In this document: positions 44,380-53,190 of the stretch, one piece after another
Layout: every line of letters starts with the position of its first letter
Position numbering within the stretch: position 1 is the first letter of the stretch
DNA from: Alloprevotella sp.
GTDB lineage: Bacteria > Bacteroidota > Bacteroidia > Bacteroidales > Muribaculaceae
Direction of reading: 5' to 3'
DNA: 64,000 nt
Assembly (NCBI GenBank): GCA_023663135.1
Contig: JAMPIE010000003.1
Coordinates: 62,001 to 126,000, forward strand
Position numbers and translations under genes: made by a program
Notes under the pieces: generated by a model
The model's database searches: none
Told to the model about the DNA's origin: nothing
What the model saw: only the letters and a program-made list of their open reading frames with translations

Positions 44380-47300
44380 TTATCTTACGAGCACCTTGCG
44401 CGACTCATTGCCCTGACGGATGATGTAAATGCCGGGGGCGAGGGAGTCGATGGAGGAGCCGAGGAGCTGTCCCTGGATGGAATAGACGCGCAGTGGAGCA
44501 GCGGCAGCGGGAGCCTCAACGATGGTCACTCCGGTGGTGGAGCCGGTTGATTGGTAGACGACGGGGAGTTTGCCTTGCTCTTCGGGGTAGCAGCCATAGC
44601 TCTTATACTTAGTGGAATATTGAATCCACTTGCCGGTGGAGTAGTTGGTAATCTTCATAGCCGAGGAGCCATCGTCGCCGGTGAAAGGCTCAAACATCCA
44701 CATAGCTTCCTCAGGATTCTCGGGGAGTTCGTAGGCAACGTTGAAGGAGTTGTAGGTGCCGGTCTGATAATAGTAGCGGCCATAGTTGTCCATGATGTAG
44801 AAGAGGTCGCCTTCGGCTCGGCTTGTGGCCGGAGCGGGGACGAGGCTCAGGGCGTCCTCGGCGCTGAGGCTGATTTCGCCGTTGTCGTCGGTGGAGACTT
44901 TCTTGTATGGGGCATAGCCATAGGTCTTGTTGTAGTCAAGGGCGGTCATGGCCAAATTGTCATAGACGATGAGGATGTTGCCCTCCTTCACCTCTTCGGT
45001 GAGCTTGAAGGCCTCCTTCTCGATGTCGCCGCCTTCGCCTATTATCATTGCTGGGATGATGAAGGGGGTGATGGTGGTGTCGGCCTGCTGGGTTATCTCG
45101 CCTGTCTTCTTGTTGACTTTTTCGGGCGTGACGAGGAGGTCATAGCCCACTATGGCGCGGAGGTCATACTTCCCGGCGGCATATTCGCCGATGGGGAGCT
45201 CGGTCTTTACGAGTATCTGCTTGCCTGAGGGGGCGGTGGCGGTATATGTTGCATTGTCGCCGGTCTCGGTGCCGGTGATATCCTTGGTGAATGTGAGGCC
45301 GTCGAGCTTCACGAGTTCATTCACCATGTAGGGGTTGTCGAGGGCAATGCGGGGCACCATAAGGTTGTATTGGGGGGCATTCTTGACACTCCACTCATTG
45401 TTCATCTTGATATAGTAGATGTCGAGGCCGTTCCAGGCGGCAGAGGCGATGATGGAGTCAACGGTCATGGTGTTGGGCTCGTAGATGAAGTTGCCATTGG
45501 AGGCTCTAACGGGGTTGCCTTTGAGGGTGAATGAGGGGGTGATATCGTTGATCCACTCAAAGCCTATGATCATACCCTCGTCGAGGAGGTCGTTGGGCTG
45601 GTAAAGCTCGGTGAAGTCAACGCTTGAGGAGGTGAGGACAATGGAGTTCATCTCGCCGGTGCCAAAGCCGTCGTTGAGGTAAAGGGCGTTGGGACCAACG
45701 GCGGTGACAAAGAGAGTCATGTTGGTCTTCACCACCTTGTCAAGGTTGGGATAGCTCCACTTTATGAGGGCAGTATCTTGGATTTCCTTGAGGTTCGCGG
45801 GGGCCTCGCCGATTGTAAACCAGTCGACAAACTGCTGGATGGAGCGGAACACCTCTTCGGGCTGGTCAATCTCCGCCCAGGTGTATGTCGCGGTGGTGGG
45901 CTCGGAGGTGTAGGGCTCCATCTTTCCGGTCTCGGAATTGAGTTTCTCGCCTACGGTGATGGCCTTTACAGTGGTGGACTCGCCGGAAGCCTTACGCTCG
46001 ATTTTCACCGGGGCAGTGTATTCATCGGAAGCTGAAGTCGGGGTTGCGCCGTCGATAGTATAGAATATCTTGCCGCCGGGGAGGTCGGTGGTCATCGTCA
46101 GGTCAAAGGTCTCATAATATGAGCCGGTATTATAATTGAAGGTGGGAGAGGTTGACTCATAGTAAGTGACATCAATGGATGAAATCCACATTGTGCCGCC
46201 AAACGTGCTTGGTGTGAGCACCACTTTAGAGGTTGAACCATTCCATGTCCATACACTTCCATTGTCGCCTTTTGTCAGAGAGCCTTCATTGGACTTATAG
46301 TTGAAGTAATATTTGCTGTCGTTAGCTACAATATTGAAAGTGATTGATGACAGTTTGGTACTTTCAGGCGCAATGAAAGTCATGGTGCTTCCACGCTGAG
46401 AACCTGAATTTGCGAGGCGGAGCTGGGTTTGGTTTGTTCCTTTATTTGAATAATACCATAGGCGATAACTCTTGCTGGGGTCGTTTTCGCCATTATCTTT
46501 AGTGGCTTTGGAATTGTCAAATTCAATGATTACGCCATCTTTTTCAAATTTAGATACGACCCAACCTTTGTCGTCATTATTACCGGCGGTGGGAACCTCA
46601 TCTATGCCGGCCCATTCGAGGTCTTCGGAGTTGAAATCAGTGAAGTTGAAGGTTACATCCTCAACGCTTCCTGTGATGATGTATTCGGCGGTTGCGATGG
46701 GGCTGACCACTTCGCCGTTGTAAGCGATGGCCTTGAGCGTTGTTGCGGTGGTGATGTCTATCTCGGGCTTTTCCGTGAGGTCGTAGGAAGTGCTGTTTTC
46801 GCCATTCTTCACTGGGTCTGTGCCGTCGGTGGTATACCATACCTCGGTGGCATGGGAGGCGGTCATTGTCACCTTTTGTGCTTCGCTGTATGTTCCGCCG
46901 GCCGGAGAGAGTGTGGGTGCCCCAAGGTCAATCTTCACCTCTTTCTCGCTTGGGTCGGAGTAGTTTTCGCCTTTCTTGGCGATGGCCTTGATGGTGGTTG
47001 TCTCGGTGACGGTGATGGGGTCGGTGTATGTCTTTGCAGTCTCGCTGCTCTTGGGGTCTGAGCCGTCGATGGTGTATAGGATGGTGGCGTCGGGGGTGAG
47101 GCTCGACATAGTCACGGTGTTGGCCTCCCATGTTTTGCCGCTTACATTGAATGTCACGGGGGCTACGGCGTTGAGGTCAACCTCAATTTCCTTGGTGGTG
47201 ATTTCAGACATGTTGTCGTCCTTGACGGCAATGGCCTTAACCATCTTGGTCTCAGAGAGTTCAAAAGGAGCGGAGTATGTCTCGCCATTGGTAGCCGACG

Positions 47301-47955
47301 GGTCGGTGTCGTCAAGGGTATAGTAGATGGTGGCGCCCTCGGTTGCAGATGTGATGGTCACCGTCTTCTTCTCCCAAAGAGCCTCAGTGTCAACGGAAAT
47401 CTCCGGAGCAATGACAGCCCCTTCAGGAATAACTTTATATTTAATTGTGAAAGTTGTGATACGTGAATTGGCTGTGGTAGTGAATGAGATTGAATTAGCA
47501 TTTCCAGTCCAGGAGGCTTTCTTTTTTGAGGTTGTAACTCCTTCCGGTATTGATGTAAGTGCATAATTATTTCCTCCAGTTCCCTCAAAATCAATTGATG
47601 TAATGGTGTAGTTTGAGGGCGCGGAGACGGTCATTGTCCCCCCGTTATATAATCTAATATTGGACTGCTTATTATTGTCAGCACTATTATTATAGAAGTA
47701 TCCAGCTCTATTGGTGCCTTTCTCATCAAATGATATAGTGAATTCGCCTAATTTGAATGAGTTCAAAGGTTGATATTTTTCTGCTTCTTGGAGTTTTCCA
47801 TCATCTTTATATTTTATCTCAACATGAGTCCCATCAAAGGCGGTAGCATCGTTGACGTTTAGGGTAACAGACTTCTCTTCTATTGCGTCGGCGGCGAGTA
47901 GGGCCGGGCCAAGCAGCGAGAGGAAGGCAACGAGCGAAAGCAGAATCTTTTTCAT
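44380..47955 (-). CDS. Large secreted protein with chitobiase/hexosaminidase C-terminal-type repeats
   Basis: A 1191-residue secreted protein with a signal peptide (about 1-22). At least four CHB_HEX_C-type repeats are visible by ATIYYTLDDTDPS, TILYTIDGSDPKS, EVWYTTDGTDPVK and KIFYTIDGATPTS, each followed by a KAI stretch. Two similar beta-rich modules (about 25-170 and 435-600), each with a TMT-x-x-AP stretch and a following S-I strand, alternate with the repeats. A third region (about 700-1000) resembles OB-like Bacteroidales surface domains. The end APLRVYSIQGQLLGS...APGIYIIRQGN is a type IX-like tail. No catalytic site was recognised, so it is probably a surface adhesin or glycan-binding protein. 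Confidence 0.8.
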   Translation of the reverse strand: MKKILLSLVAFLSLLGPALLAADAIEEKSVTLNVNDATAFDGTHVEIKYKDDGKLQEAEKYQPLNSFKLGEFTISFDEKGTNRAGYFYNNSADNNKQSNIRLYNGGTMTVSAPSNYTITSIDFEGTGGNNYALTSIPEGVTTSKKKASWTGNANSISFTTTANSRITTFTIKYKVIPEGAVIAPEISVDTEALWEKKTVTITSATEGATIYYTLDDTDPSATNGETYSAPFELSETKMVKAIAVKDDNMSEITTKEIEVDLNAVAPVTFNVSGKTWEANTVTMSSLTPDATILYTIDGSDPKSSETAKTYTDPITVTETTTIKAIAKKGENYSDPSEKEVKIDLGAPTLSPAGGTYSEAQKVTMTASHATEVWYTTDGTDPVKNGENSTSYDLTEKPEIDITTATTLKAIAYNGEVVSPIATAEYIITGSVEDVTFNFTDFNSEDLEWAGIDEVPTAGNNDDKGWVVSKFEKDGVIIEFDNSKATKDNGENDPSKSYRLWYYSNKGTNQTQLRLANSGSQRGSTMTFIAPESTKLSSITFNIVANDSKYYFNYKSNEGSLTKGDNGSVWTWNGSTSKVVLTPSTFGGTMWISSIDVTYYESTSPTFNYNTGSYYETFDLTMTTDLPGGKIFYTIDGATPTSASDEYTAPVKIERKASGESTTVKAITVGEKLNSETGKMEPYTSEPTTATYTWAEIDQPEEVFRSIQQFVDWFTIGEAPANLKEIQDTALIKWSYPNLDKVVKTNMTLFVTAVGPNALYLNDGFGTGEMNSIVLTSSSVDFTELYQPNDLLDEGMIIGFEWINDITPSFTLKGNPVRASNGNFIYEPNTMTVDSIIASAAWNGLDIYYIKMNNEWSVKNAPQYNLMVPRIALDNPYMVNELVKLDGLTFTKDITGTETGDNATYTATAPSGKQILVKTELPIGEYAAGKYDLRAIVGYDLLVTPEKVNKKTGEITQQADTTITPFIIPAMIIGEGGDIEKEAFKLTEEVKEGNILIVYDNLAMTALDYNKTYGYAPYKKVSTDDNGEISLSAEDALSLVPAPATSRAEGDLFYIMDNYGRYYYQTGTYNSFNVAYELPENPEEAMWMFEPFTGDDGSSAMKITNYSTGKWIQYSTKYKSYGCYPEEQGKLPVVYQSTGSTTGVTIVEAPAAAAPLRVYSIQGQLLGSSIDSLAPGIYIIRQGNESRKVLVR

Positions 47956-48020
47956 GCGTTTCTGTTGATTGGTTGTTTGTTAGGATGTAGGTATGATATT
48001 ATTTTTCGATTTCGTGGCGA

Positions 48021-49262
48021 TTAGCCTCTCACGGCGTGGATGGCCATGATGAGGGCTTCGGAGGTTGCACGGTTGATGATGCGCTCGCGCGTGCCGGTGA
48101 GGTGGAGGGTGTCGGAGATCACTCCCGAGGGGGTGGCCACAGCCACGCACACTGTGCCTACGGGCTTGGTCGGGGAGCCGCCTCCGGGTCCGGCTATGCC
48201 GCTGGTGGCAATGGCGTAGTCGGCGCCTATGTGGAGGCGTGCGCCTTGGGCCATGGCCTCCACGACGGGGATGGATACGGCGCCGTGGGCGTCGATGAGG
48301 GCGGAGTCGACGCCGAGGAGCATATGCTTGGCATCGTTGGAGTAGCTTACGATGCCACCACGCATGGCTTCGGAGGCTCCGGGGATGAGTGTGATCTCGT
48401 GGGCAATGTTGCCTCCGGTGCAGCTCTCGGCTGTGGCGAGGGTCATTCCGCGCTCGACGAGCATCTGGAGGAGGATGGCGGCGGTGGGGATGTCGCTCTC
48501 GGCTATGAGCCAGGGCTTGACGGCGTCGCGGAGGAGGGAGGCTTGCTCGGCCATCAGGCACGATAGCTCGGCGCGTGAGGAGCCTCGGCCGTCGAGGCGC
48601 AGGCGTATGATGCCCGGGCGTGGGAGGTAGGCAAGATGGAGCCCTTCGGGGAGCGATGCTTCAAAGGGGGCGAGGCTCTCGGCGAGCTGGCTCTCGGAGA
48701 TGCCGGCCACGATGAAGGTCTGATGGGCGGTGACGGTGTCGGAGGTGTAGAGCTGGCGCAGGCGGGGGAAGACGTCGGAGACAAACATCTCTTGAGCTTC
48801 GAAGGGCACTCCGGGCATTGCAACGAGAGTCTTGTCACCGCGCTGAAAGAGGAGGATTGGGGCTGTGCCCACACGGTTTTGTATCACCGTGGCGCTGTCG
48901 GGCACGAGGGCCTGGGCGCGTGTAAGCTCGTTCATCTGACGCCCTCTGCGAGCCATCACCTCTATCACGTTGCGCTCTACCTCGGGGGAGTGATGGAGCC
49001 CGCCGCCAAAGATGGTGCAGAGGGTGGGCTTGGTGATGTCGTCGGCCGTAGGGCCGAGGCCGCCGGTGGTGATCACCACGTCTGTACGCTCCAGAGCGCG
49101 GTTAATGGCATCGGAGATAGCCTCGCGAGTGTCGGGCACGATCTCGGTGCGCTCCACTTCCCACCCTTCCGGGGCTATCACACGAGCAATCATGCCCGAG
49201 TTGGTGTCGGTCACTTGGCCTATCAGCAGCTCATCACCGATGCATATTACTGATATTTTCAT
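48021..49262 (-). CDS. cinA: CinA-family protein (nicotinamide-nucleotide amidase)
   Basis: The 413-residue full-length CinA has an N-terminal molybdopterin-binding-like domain (VICIGDELLIGQVTDTNSG, ITTGGLGPTADDITK) and a C-terminal amidohydrolase domain (about 250-413) with TLATAESCTGGNIAHEIT, whose ESCTGG serine is the catalytic residue. It deamidates nicotinamide mononucleotide and hydrolyses ADP-ribose-type pyrophosphates in the pyridine nucleotide cycle. A strong promoter lies just upstream. The 1191-residue protein gene follows after 65 bases, without a clear terminator between. Confidence 0.95.
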   Translation of the reverse strand: MKISVICIGDELLIGQVTDTNSGMIARVIAPEGWEVERTEIVPDTREAISDAINRALERTDVVITTGGLGPTADDITKPTLCTIFGGGLHHSPEVERNVIEVMARRGRQMNELTRAQALVPDSATVIQNRVGTAPILLFQRGDKTLVAMPGVPFEAQEMFVSDVFPRLRQLYTSDTVTAHQTFIVAGISESQLAESLAPFEASLPEGLHLAYLPRPGIIRLRLDGRGSSRAELSCLMAEQASLLRDAVKPWLIAESDIPTAAILLQMLVERGMTLATAESCTGGNIAHEITLIPGASEAMRGGIVSYSNDAKHMLLGVDSALIDAHGAVSIPVVEAMAQGARLHIGADYAIATSGIAGPGGGSPTKPVGTVCVAVATPSGVISDTLHLTGTRERIINRATSEALIMAIHAVRG

Positions 49263-49288
49263 AAGTGAAGATTCGATGAATGACGGTG

Positions 49289-49319
49289 CAAAATTACCTC
49301 ATCTCATTCAATCTTCAAA
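49289..49319 (-). promoter_or_regulatory. Promoter of cinA (-7/-33)
   Basis: TAATTTTG on the minus strand (49296 to 49289) matches TAnnTTTG, with TTTG (49319 to 49316) 19 bases upstream. The ATG lies 26 bases after the -7 box. Confidence 0.75.
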
Positions 49320-49338
49320 ATTTATGTTGCCCTATGGT

Positions 49339-50481
49339 CTATCCGAGGAGGGAGTTGGGCAGGGGGCGGCAGTTGTATTGCGAGGCCATGATCTCGCCAT
49401 AGGCTCCGGCAGAGCGGAGGGCAAGGAGGTCGCCGCGGCGAGTGAGAGGGAGGGGCTCGGCGGTGGCAAAGCAGTCAGACGATTCGCATATGGGTCCCAC
49501 TACGTCGTAGGTCTCAATCGGAGCATCGGCCGAGGCCGTAATGTTTTCTATCTTATGATGAGCCTGATAAAGGGCGGGGCGGATGAGGTCGGTGAAGCCG
49601 GCGTCGACGATGGCAAACTGCTTGGAGAGCCCTTTCTTGACATAGAGCACTCGGGTGATGAGCGAGCCACACTGGGCCACGATGGCGCGGCCAAGCTCAA
49701 AGTGGAGCTGCTGGCCGTGGCGGAGGTTCAGTCGCGAGGCAAAGGAATCAAAGTAGGAGCGGAAGTCGGGGATGGGGTGGGCGTCGGGGTCATCATAGTC
49801 TATGCCGAGTCCGCCCCCGACATTGATTGTCCTAAACATTATTCCATGTGGCGCGTAATAGTCTTGGAGCTCGTTGATGGTGTCTGCGAGCATGAGGAAA
49901 GGCTCCATTTCGGTGATTTGAGAGCCGATGTGGAAGTGGAGCCCTTCGAGCTTCACTGATGGGAGCTCGATGCACCGGGCCACCATGGCGTCGAGCTGCT
50001 CGCGTGGAATGCCAAACTTGTTTTCAGAGAGGCCGGTGGTGATGTAGGCGTGTGTGTGGGCGTCGATGTTGGGGTTGACGCGGAGAGCTACGTGGGCCTT
50101 CACGCCCATCTGAGCGGCAATGTCGGCGATGACCTCGAGCTCGGGCTCGCTCTCAACGTTGAAGCAAGAGATGCCGGCCTCGAGGGCGAGGCGTATTTCA
50201 TGGTCGGTCTTGCCCACACCGGCAAAGACTATGCTCTCAGGGGCAAATCCGCAGTCGAGGGCGCGGCGTATCTCCCAGCCCGAGACGGCGTCGATGCCGA
50301 GGCCGGCATCGCGAATGGCCTCGAGGATGTCGGGGTTGGCGTTGGCCTTCATGGCATAGTGGACAATGAAGCCGTGGGGAGAGGCACAGTCGTTGAGCTC
50401 GCGAAGGGTGGCCTTGAGGAGCTCCATGTCGTAGTAATAGAAGGGGGTGTCGGTATGCTTAAAGAGGTCTATTGGAAACAT
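49339..50481 (-). CDS. lysA: Diaminopimelate decarboxylase
   Basis: PLP enzyme that decarboxylates meso-diaminopimelate to lysine. The 380-residue protein has the PLP lysine in HYAMKANANP (Lys45), the phosphate-binding GGGLGIDYDD loop, HFHIGSQI, and VGPICESSDCF with the Cys/Glu of the substrate site, followed by SAGAYGEIMAS. It is shorter than E. coli LysA but within the Bacteroidetes range. It lies 21 bases after lysC, so aspartate entry and lysine exit are coexpressed. The start MFPIDLF is at ATG 50481. Confidence 0.95.
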   Translation of the reverse strand: MFPIDLFKHTDTPFYYYDMELLKATLRELNDCASPHGFIVHYAMKANANPDILEAIRDAGLGIDAVSGWEIRRALDCGFAPESIVFAGVGKTDHEIRLALEAGISCFNVESEPELEVIADIAAQMGVKAHVALRVNPNIDAHTHAYITTGLSENKFGIPREQLDAMVARCIELPSVKLEGLHFHIGSQITEMEPFLMLADTINELQDYYAPHGIMFRTINVGGGLGIDYDDPDAHPIPDFRSYFDSFASRLNLRHGQQLHFELGRAIVAQCGSLITRVLYVKKGLSKQFAIVDAGFTDLIRPALYQAHHKIENITASADAPIETYDVVGPICESSDCFATAEPLPLTRRGDLLALRSAGAYGEIMASQYNCRPLPNSLLG

Positions 50482-50502
50482 CGCTGTTGTCTGGGAGGGG
50501 GC

Positions 50503-51819
50503 TTATTTGTTGAAGAGATGGGAAGAGAGTAGGTTGAGGGCGCGCACCTTGTCATCGCGGCGAATCAGGAGCGAGATGTTGTAGTTGCTGCCGCCATAAG
50601 AGATCATCCTTACGGGGATCTCGCGGAGGGCGTTGACCACCTCGGCCTCAAAGCCGCGGTTTTGCCACTCAAGGTCGCCCACGACACAGATGATTACCAT
50701 GTCGCGGTCGACGGTGACGGTGCCAAACTTTTTGAGGTCATCGAGTATGGCGGGGAGATTGCGCTCATTGTCGATGGTGACAGACACGCCCACTTCAGAG
50801 GTGACAATCATGTCGATGGAAGTGCGGTGGGTTTCAAAGATTTCAAATACCTTTCGGAGAAATCCATATGCCAGGAGCATGCGACCACTCTTGATCTTGA
50901 TGGCCGTGATGTTATCTTTGGCGGCAACGGCCTTGATGGAGTGGGTGGAGGGGGCGTTGAAGATGAGAGTGCCCTCGGCCGATGGCTGCATGGTGTTGAG
51001 CAGGCGCACCGGAATATTGTTGAGCTTGGCGGGGAGGACGCATGTGGGGTGGAGGATCTTTGCGCCGAAGTAGGCCAGCTCGGCAGCCTCCTCAAAGTGG
51101 AGCTGATGGACAGGGGCGGTGCCCTCCACATAGCGGGGGTCGTTGTTGTGCATCCCGTCGATGTCGGTCCATATCTCAATCTCGTCGGCATTGATGGCTG
51201 CGCCGATGAGCGAGGCGGTGTAGTCACTGCCGCCGCGCTGGAGATTATCAATCTCGCCATAGGCGTTTCGGCAGATGTAGCCCTGAGTGATGAAGAGGTC
51301 GGCCTCGGGATGCTCTTCGAGAAGTTTGATGAGCTTCTCGCGAATGTAGGTCGAGTCGGGCTCAGCGTTTTTGTCGGTGCGCATGAAGTCGAGAGCGTCG
51401 AGCATCACGGCGTTGACCCCCATCTGGAGGAGATAGAGGTGCATCAGGGCGGTAGACATGCGCTCCCCCTGAGCGAGGATTTCACGCTCCTCAAAGAGAG
51501 TGAAGATCTCCTTGTTGAGCGATCGGATGAAGTCAAAGCAAGCGCCCACCTCGCCGCGGGCACGAGCGCGAGCGTCGTCGGAGTCAAAGAGGTCGTCGAT
51601 GACACCATCATATTTTGCCTGGAGATTGTTGATGGTCTCTTTAGCCCCGGCAACATTCTTTTTATACAGATAATCAGAAATTTCGACCAGGGTGTTGGTG
51701 GTGCCCGACATGGCAGAGAGGACCACAATGTTACGGCCACGTTCAGTGATAAGATTGGCGACGTTTTTGATGCGCTGGGCGGAGCCTACAGAAGTGCCGC
51801 CAAATTTCAGAACTTTCAT
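50503..51819 (-). CDS. lysC: Aspartate kinase
   Basis: Phosphorylates aspartate, the first step toward lysine, threonine and methionine. ATG 51819 (MKVLKFGGTSVGSAQRI) gives 438 residues; a TTG seven codons upstream is less likely. The kinase domain shows VLSAMSGTTNTLVEI, FITQGYICRN and TDIDGMHNNDPRYVE; the C-terminal part (about 300-438) has tandem ACT domains (ISYGGSNYNISLLI), the site of feedback inhibition. It is a monofunctional aspartokinase. lysA follows at once. Confidence 0.96.
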   Translation of the reverse strand: MKVLKFGGTSVGSAQRIKNVANLITERGRNIVVLSAMSGTTNTLVEISDYLYKKNVAGAKETINNLQAKYDGVIDDLFDSDDARARARGEVGACFDFIRSLNKEIFTLFEEREILAQGERMSTALMHLYLLQMGVNAVMLDALDFMRTDKNAEPDSTYIREKLIKLLEEHPEADLFITQGYICRNAYGEIDNLQRGGSDYTASLIGAAINADEIEIWTDIDGMHNNDPRYVEGTAPVHQLHFEEAAELAYFGAKILHPTCVLPAKLNNIPVRLLNTMQPSAEGTLIFNAPSTHSIKAVAAKDNITAIKIKSGRMLLAYGFLRKVFEIFETHRTSIDMIVTSEVGVSVTIDNERNLPAILDDLKKFGTVTVDRDMVIICVVGDLEWQNRGFEAEVVNALREIPVRMISYGGSNYNISLLIRRDDKVRALNLLSSHLFNK

Positions 51820-51938
51820 CCTTATGTGGGTTATTTGCAAAAATTTTCGGCGAAATTAGCAATAATATTTGAAATGGTAATCGTTTTGCTCAAAAAGTAT
51901 AAATACATGATGCTGTCAAAGGTCACTTCTTATATACT

Positions 51939-51978
51939 AAAAAGCATTGTCCCCGGGGCATGAGCTCAGGGGACAATG
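51939..51978 (-). terminator. Terminator after the small HTH gene
   Basis: CATTGTCCCC (51945-51954) pairs exactly with GGGGACAATG (51969-51978) around a 14-base loop. On the minus strand the stem is followed by GC and five T residues (51943 to 51939). It lies 28 bases after the HTH gene stop and 119 bases before lysC. Confidence 0.8.
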
Positions 51979-52006
51979 GCCTGTGGGGGAAGATGGCTTG
52001 TTGAGT

Positions 52007-52264
52007 TTAAGCCTTACCCTCGTTTTTGAGGATTTCAACGGCCATGTCGTAGATGGTCTCATCGTCGAGCACCACGATGCCGCCGTCGGGGCCGGGCTCG
52101 ATGTGTACACCGGCGTTTTTACCAAACTCGTAGTTGGCGCCACCGAAATAGTTACGGACAGTCTGTACGGTGACGTTGAGCTTGTCGGCGATCTGGTGGG
52201 TCGCACCGTCGGGCAAGCTATCTTTGAGGCGACGCAGCTCGTTGAATGTGATGGTTTTAGCCAT
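52007..52264 (-). CDS. Small DNA-binding protein (85 residues)
   Basis: MAKTITFNELRRLKDSLPDG opens the protein, and ATHQIADKLNVTVQTVRNYF (about 21-40) is a helix-turn-helix. The rest, HIEPGPDGGIVVLDDETIYD and a short C-terminal helix, matches small Bacteroidetes DNA-binding proteins I recall, which have no known target. It may be a nucleoid-associated or regulatory protein. A terminator follows it. No -7 box was found upstream. The 138 bases to batE hold only a hairpin at 52371-52388. Confidence 0.8.
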   Translation of the reverse strand: MAKTITFNELRRLKDSLPDGATHQIADKLNVTVQTVRNYFGGANYEFGKNAGVHIEPGPDGGIVVLDDETIYDMAVEILKNEGKA

Positions 52265-52370
52265 AATAAATAGTTTTTATGATGGTAGATTATTGTCGGA
52301 AGGAGTAGATATATGTGGTGAAATTATGTAATATTTTTGAGATGCGAGCAAGAAATGTCAAGAAAAGTGA

Positions 52371-52388
52371 ATATGTTTTACAACATAT
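52371..52388 (-). terminator. Weak hairpin after the bat operon
   Basis: ATATGTT (52371-52377) pairs exactly with AACATAT (52382-52388) around a TTAC tetraloop, 14 bases after batE stops. The stem is AT-rich and the following minus-strand bases TTCACTTTTC are only partly U-rich, so termination is possible but weak. Confidence 0.4.
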
Positions 52389-52402
52389 CTCTCCTCGGAC
52401 GA

Positions 52403-53182
52403 TCAGATGCGCTCAACGTCGGATGAGCGTATCCAGGCGCGATGATGATTGTCGATGCGGACGTCGAGCCACTTTAGTCCGGTGGTGTCGGCCGGCGCGG
52501 CTACTGAGTCGATGATCTCGAGGAGGGTGCCCTCATGGAGCAGCATGGCCTCTTCAGAGCGGTCTTTGGGCTCTCGAGGCGAGGTGGAGAGGATGGTGGA
52601 GGAGGCAGTAATCACGGCCTGATTAATCGACGTGGCTTTACGGGCGGCGCGAAGGGCTATGGCAGCTGAAGCCACTGTGACGAACAAGAGCACTATGGCG
52701 CCAAAGAAGCCGGCCTTGCGCAGGGCAATGGATCTGCCAAAGATGTAGAGCACGACACATGCGATGCAGAGGCAGAAGATGAGGAGAGTCCCCCATGCCC
52801 AGGTGTCGGGGGTGGCGAGGGAGGCAATGGCGTCGGAGCTGTTGGAGATGAAGGAGCCGTTGTCGCCGGGACGATCGAGGGTCTTGGCAGTGACGAAGTC
52901 GAGGTTGGCCCGGGTGTCTTCGTCGGTGGGGTCGAGGCGCAGCGATCGCTGATAGGCAATGATGGCCTTGCCTAAATTGCCAAGGCGATACTCGGTGTTG
53001 CCTATGTTATACCAGAGCTTAGCCGAAGCGCCGTTGGCATTGAGCTCCTGACGGTAGAGGGAGAGGGCGGTGTCGAAATCGTCGGCAGAATAGGCCGAGT
53101 CAGCGCGCTCGGTCAGGGGGGCTGCGAGGCATTGCAGGGCTGTAGCCAGAAGAAGGGCTATGATGATTGAAAGGGATCTCAT
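52403..53182 (-). CDS. batE: BatE-like TPR membrane protein
   Basis: A 259-residue protein that closes the aerotolerance operon. Signal peptide at about 1-20 (SIIIALLLATALQCLAA). Residues 25-95 hold TPR-like helices (SADDFDTALSLYRQELNANG, AKLWYNIGNTEYRLGNLGKA). Two membrane helices (about 128-150 and 160-178) are followed by an SH3-like stretch (EGTLLEIIDS, GLKWLDVRIDN, RAWIRSSDVERI). This layout matches BatE. Bat proteins are inner-membrane and periplasmic factors linked to oxygen tolerance in Bacteroides. It begins 8 bases after batD. Confidence 0.9.
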   Translation of the reverse strand: MRSLSIIIALLLATALQCLAAPLTERADSAYSADDFDTALSLYRQELNANGASAKLWYNIGNTEYRLGNLGKAIIAYQRSLRLDPTDEDTRANLDFVTAKTLDRPGDNGSFISNSSDAIASLATPDTWAWGTLLIFCLCIACVVLYIFGRSIALRKAGFFGAIVLLFVTVASAAIALRAARKATSINQAVITASSTILSTSPREPKDRSEEAMLLHEGTLLEIIDSVAAPADTTGLKWLDVRIDNHHRAWIRSSDVERI

Positions 53183-53190
53183 GATGTGAA

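Noticed and set aside
50662..51963. Long plus-strand open frame antisense to lysC (433 codons)
   Set aside because: Antisense shadow of a clear aspartate kinase gene; composition is Gly/Val/Glu-rich with no recognisable domain.
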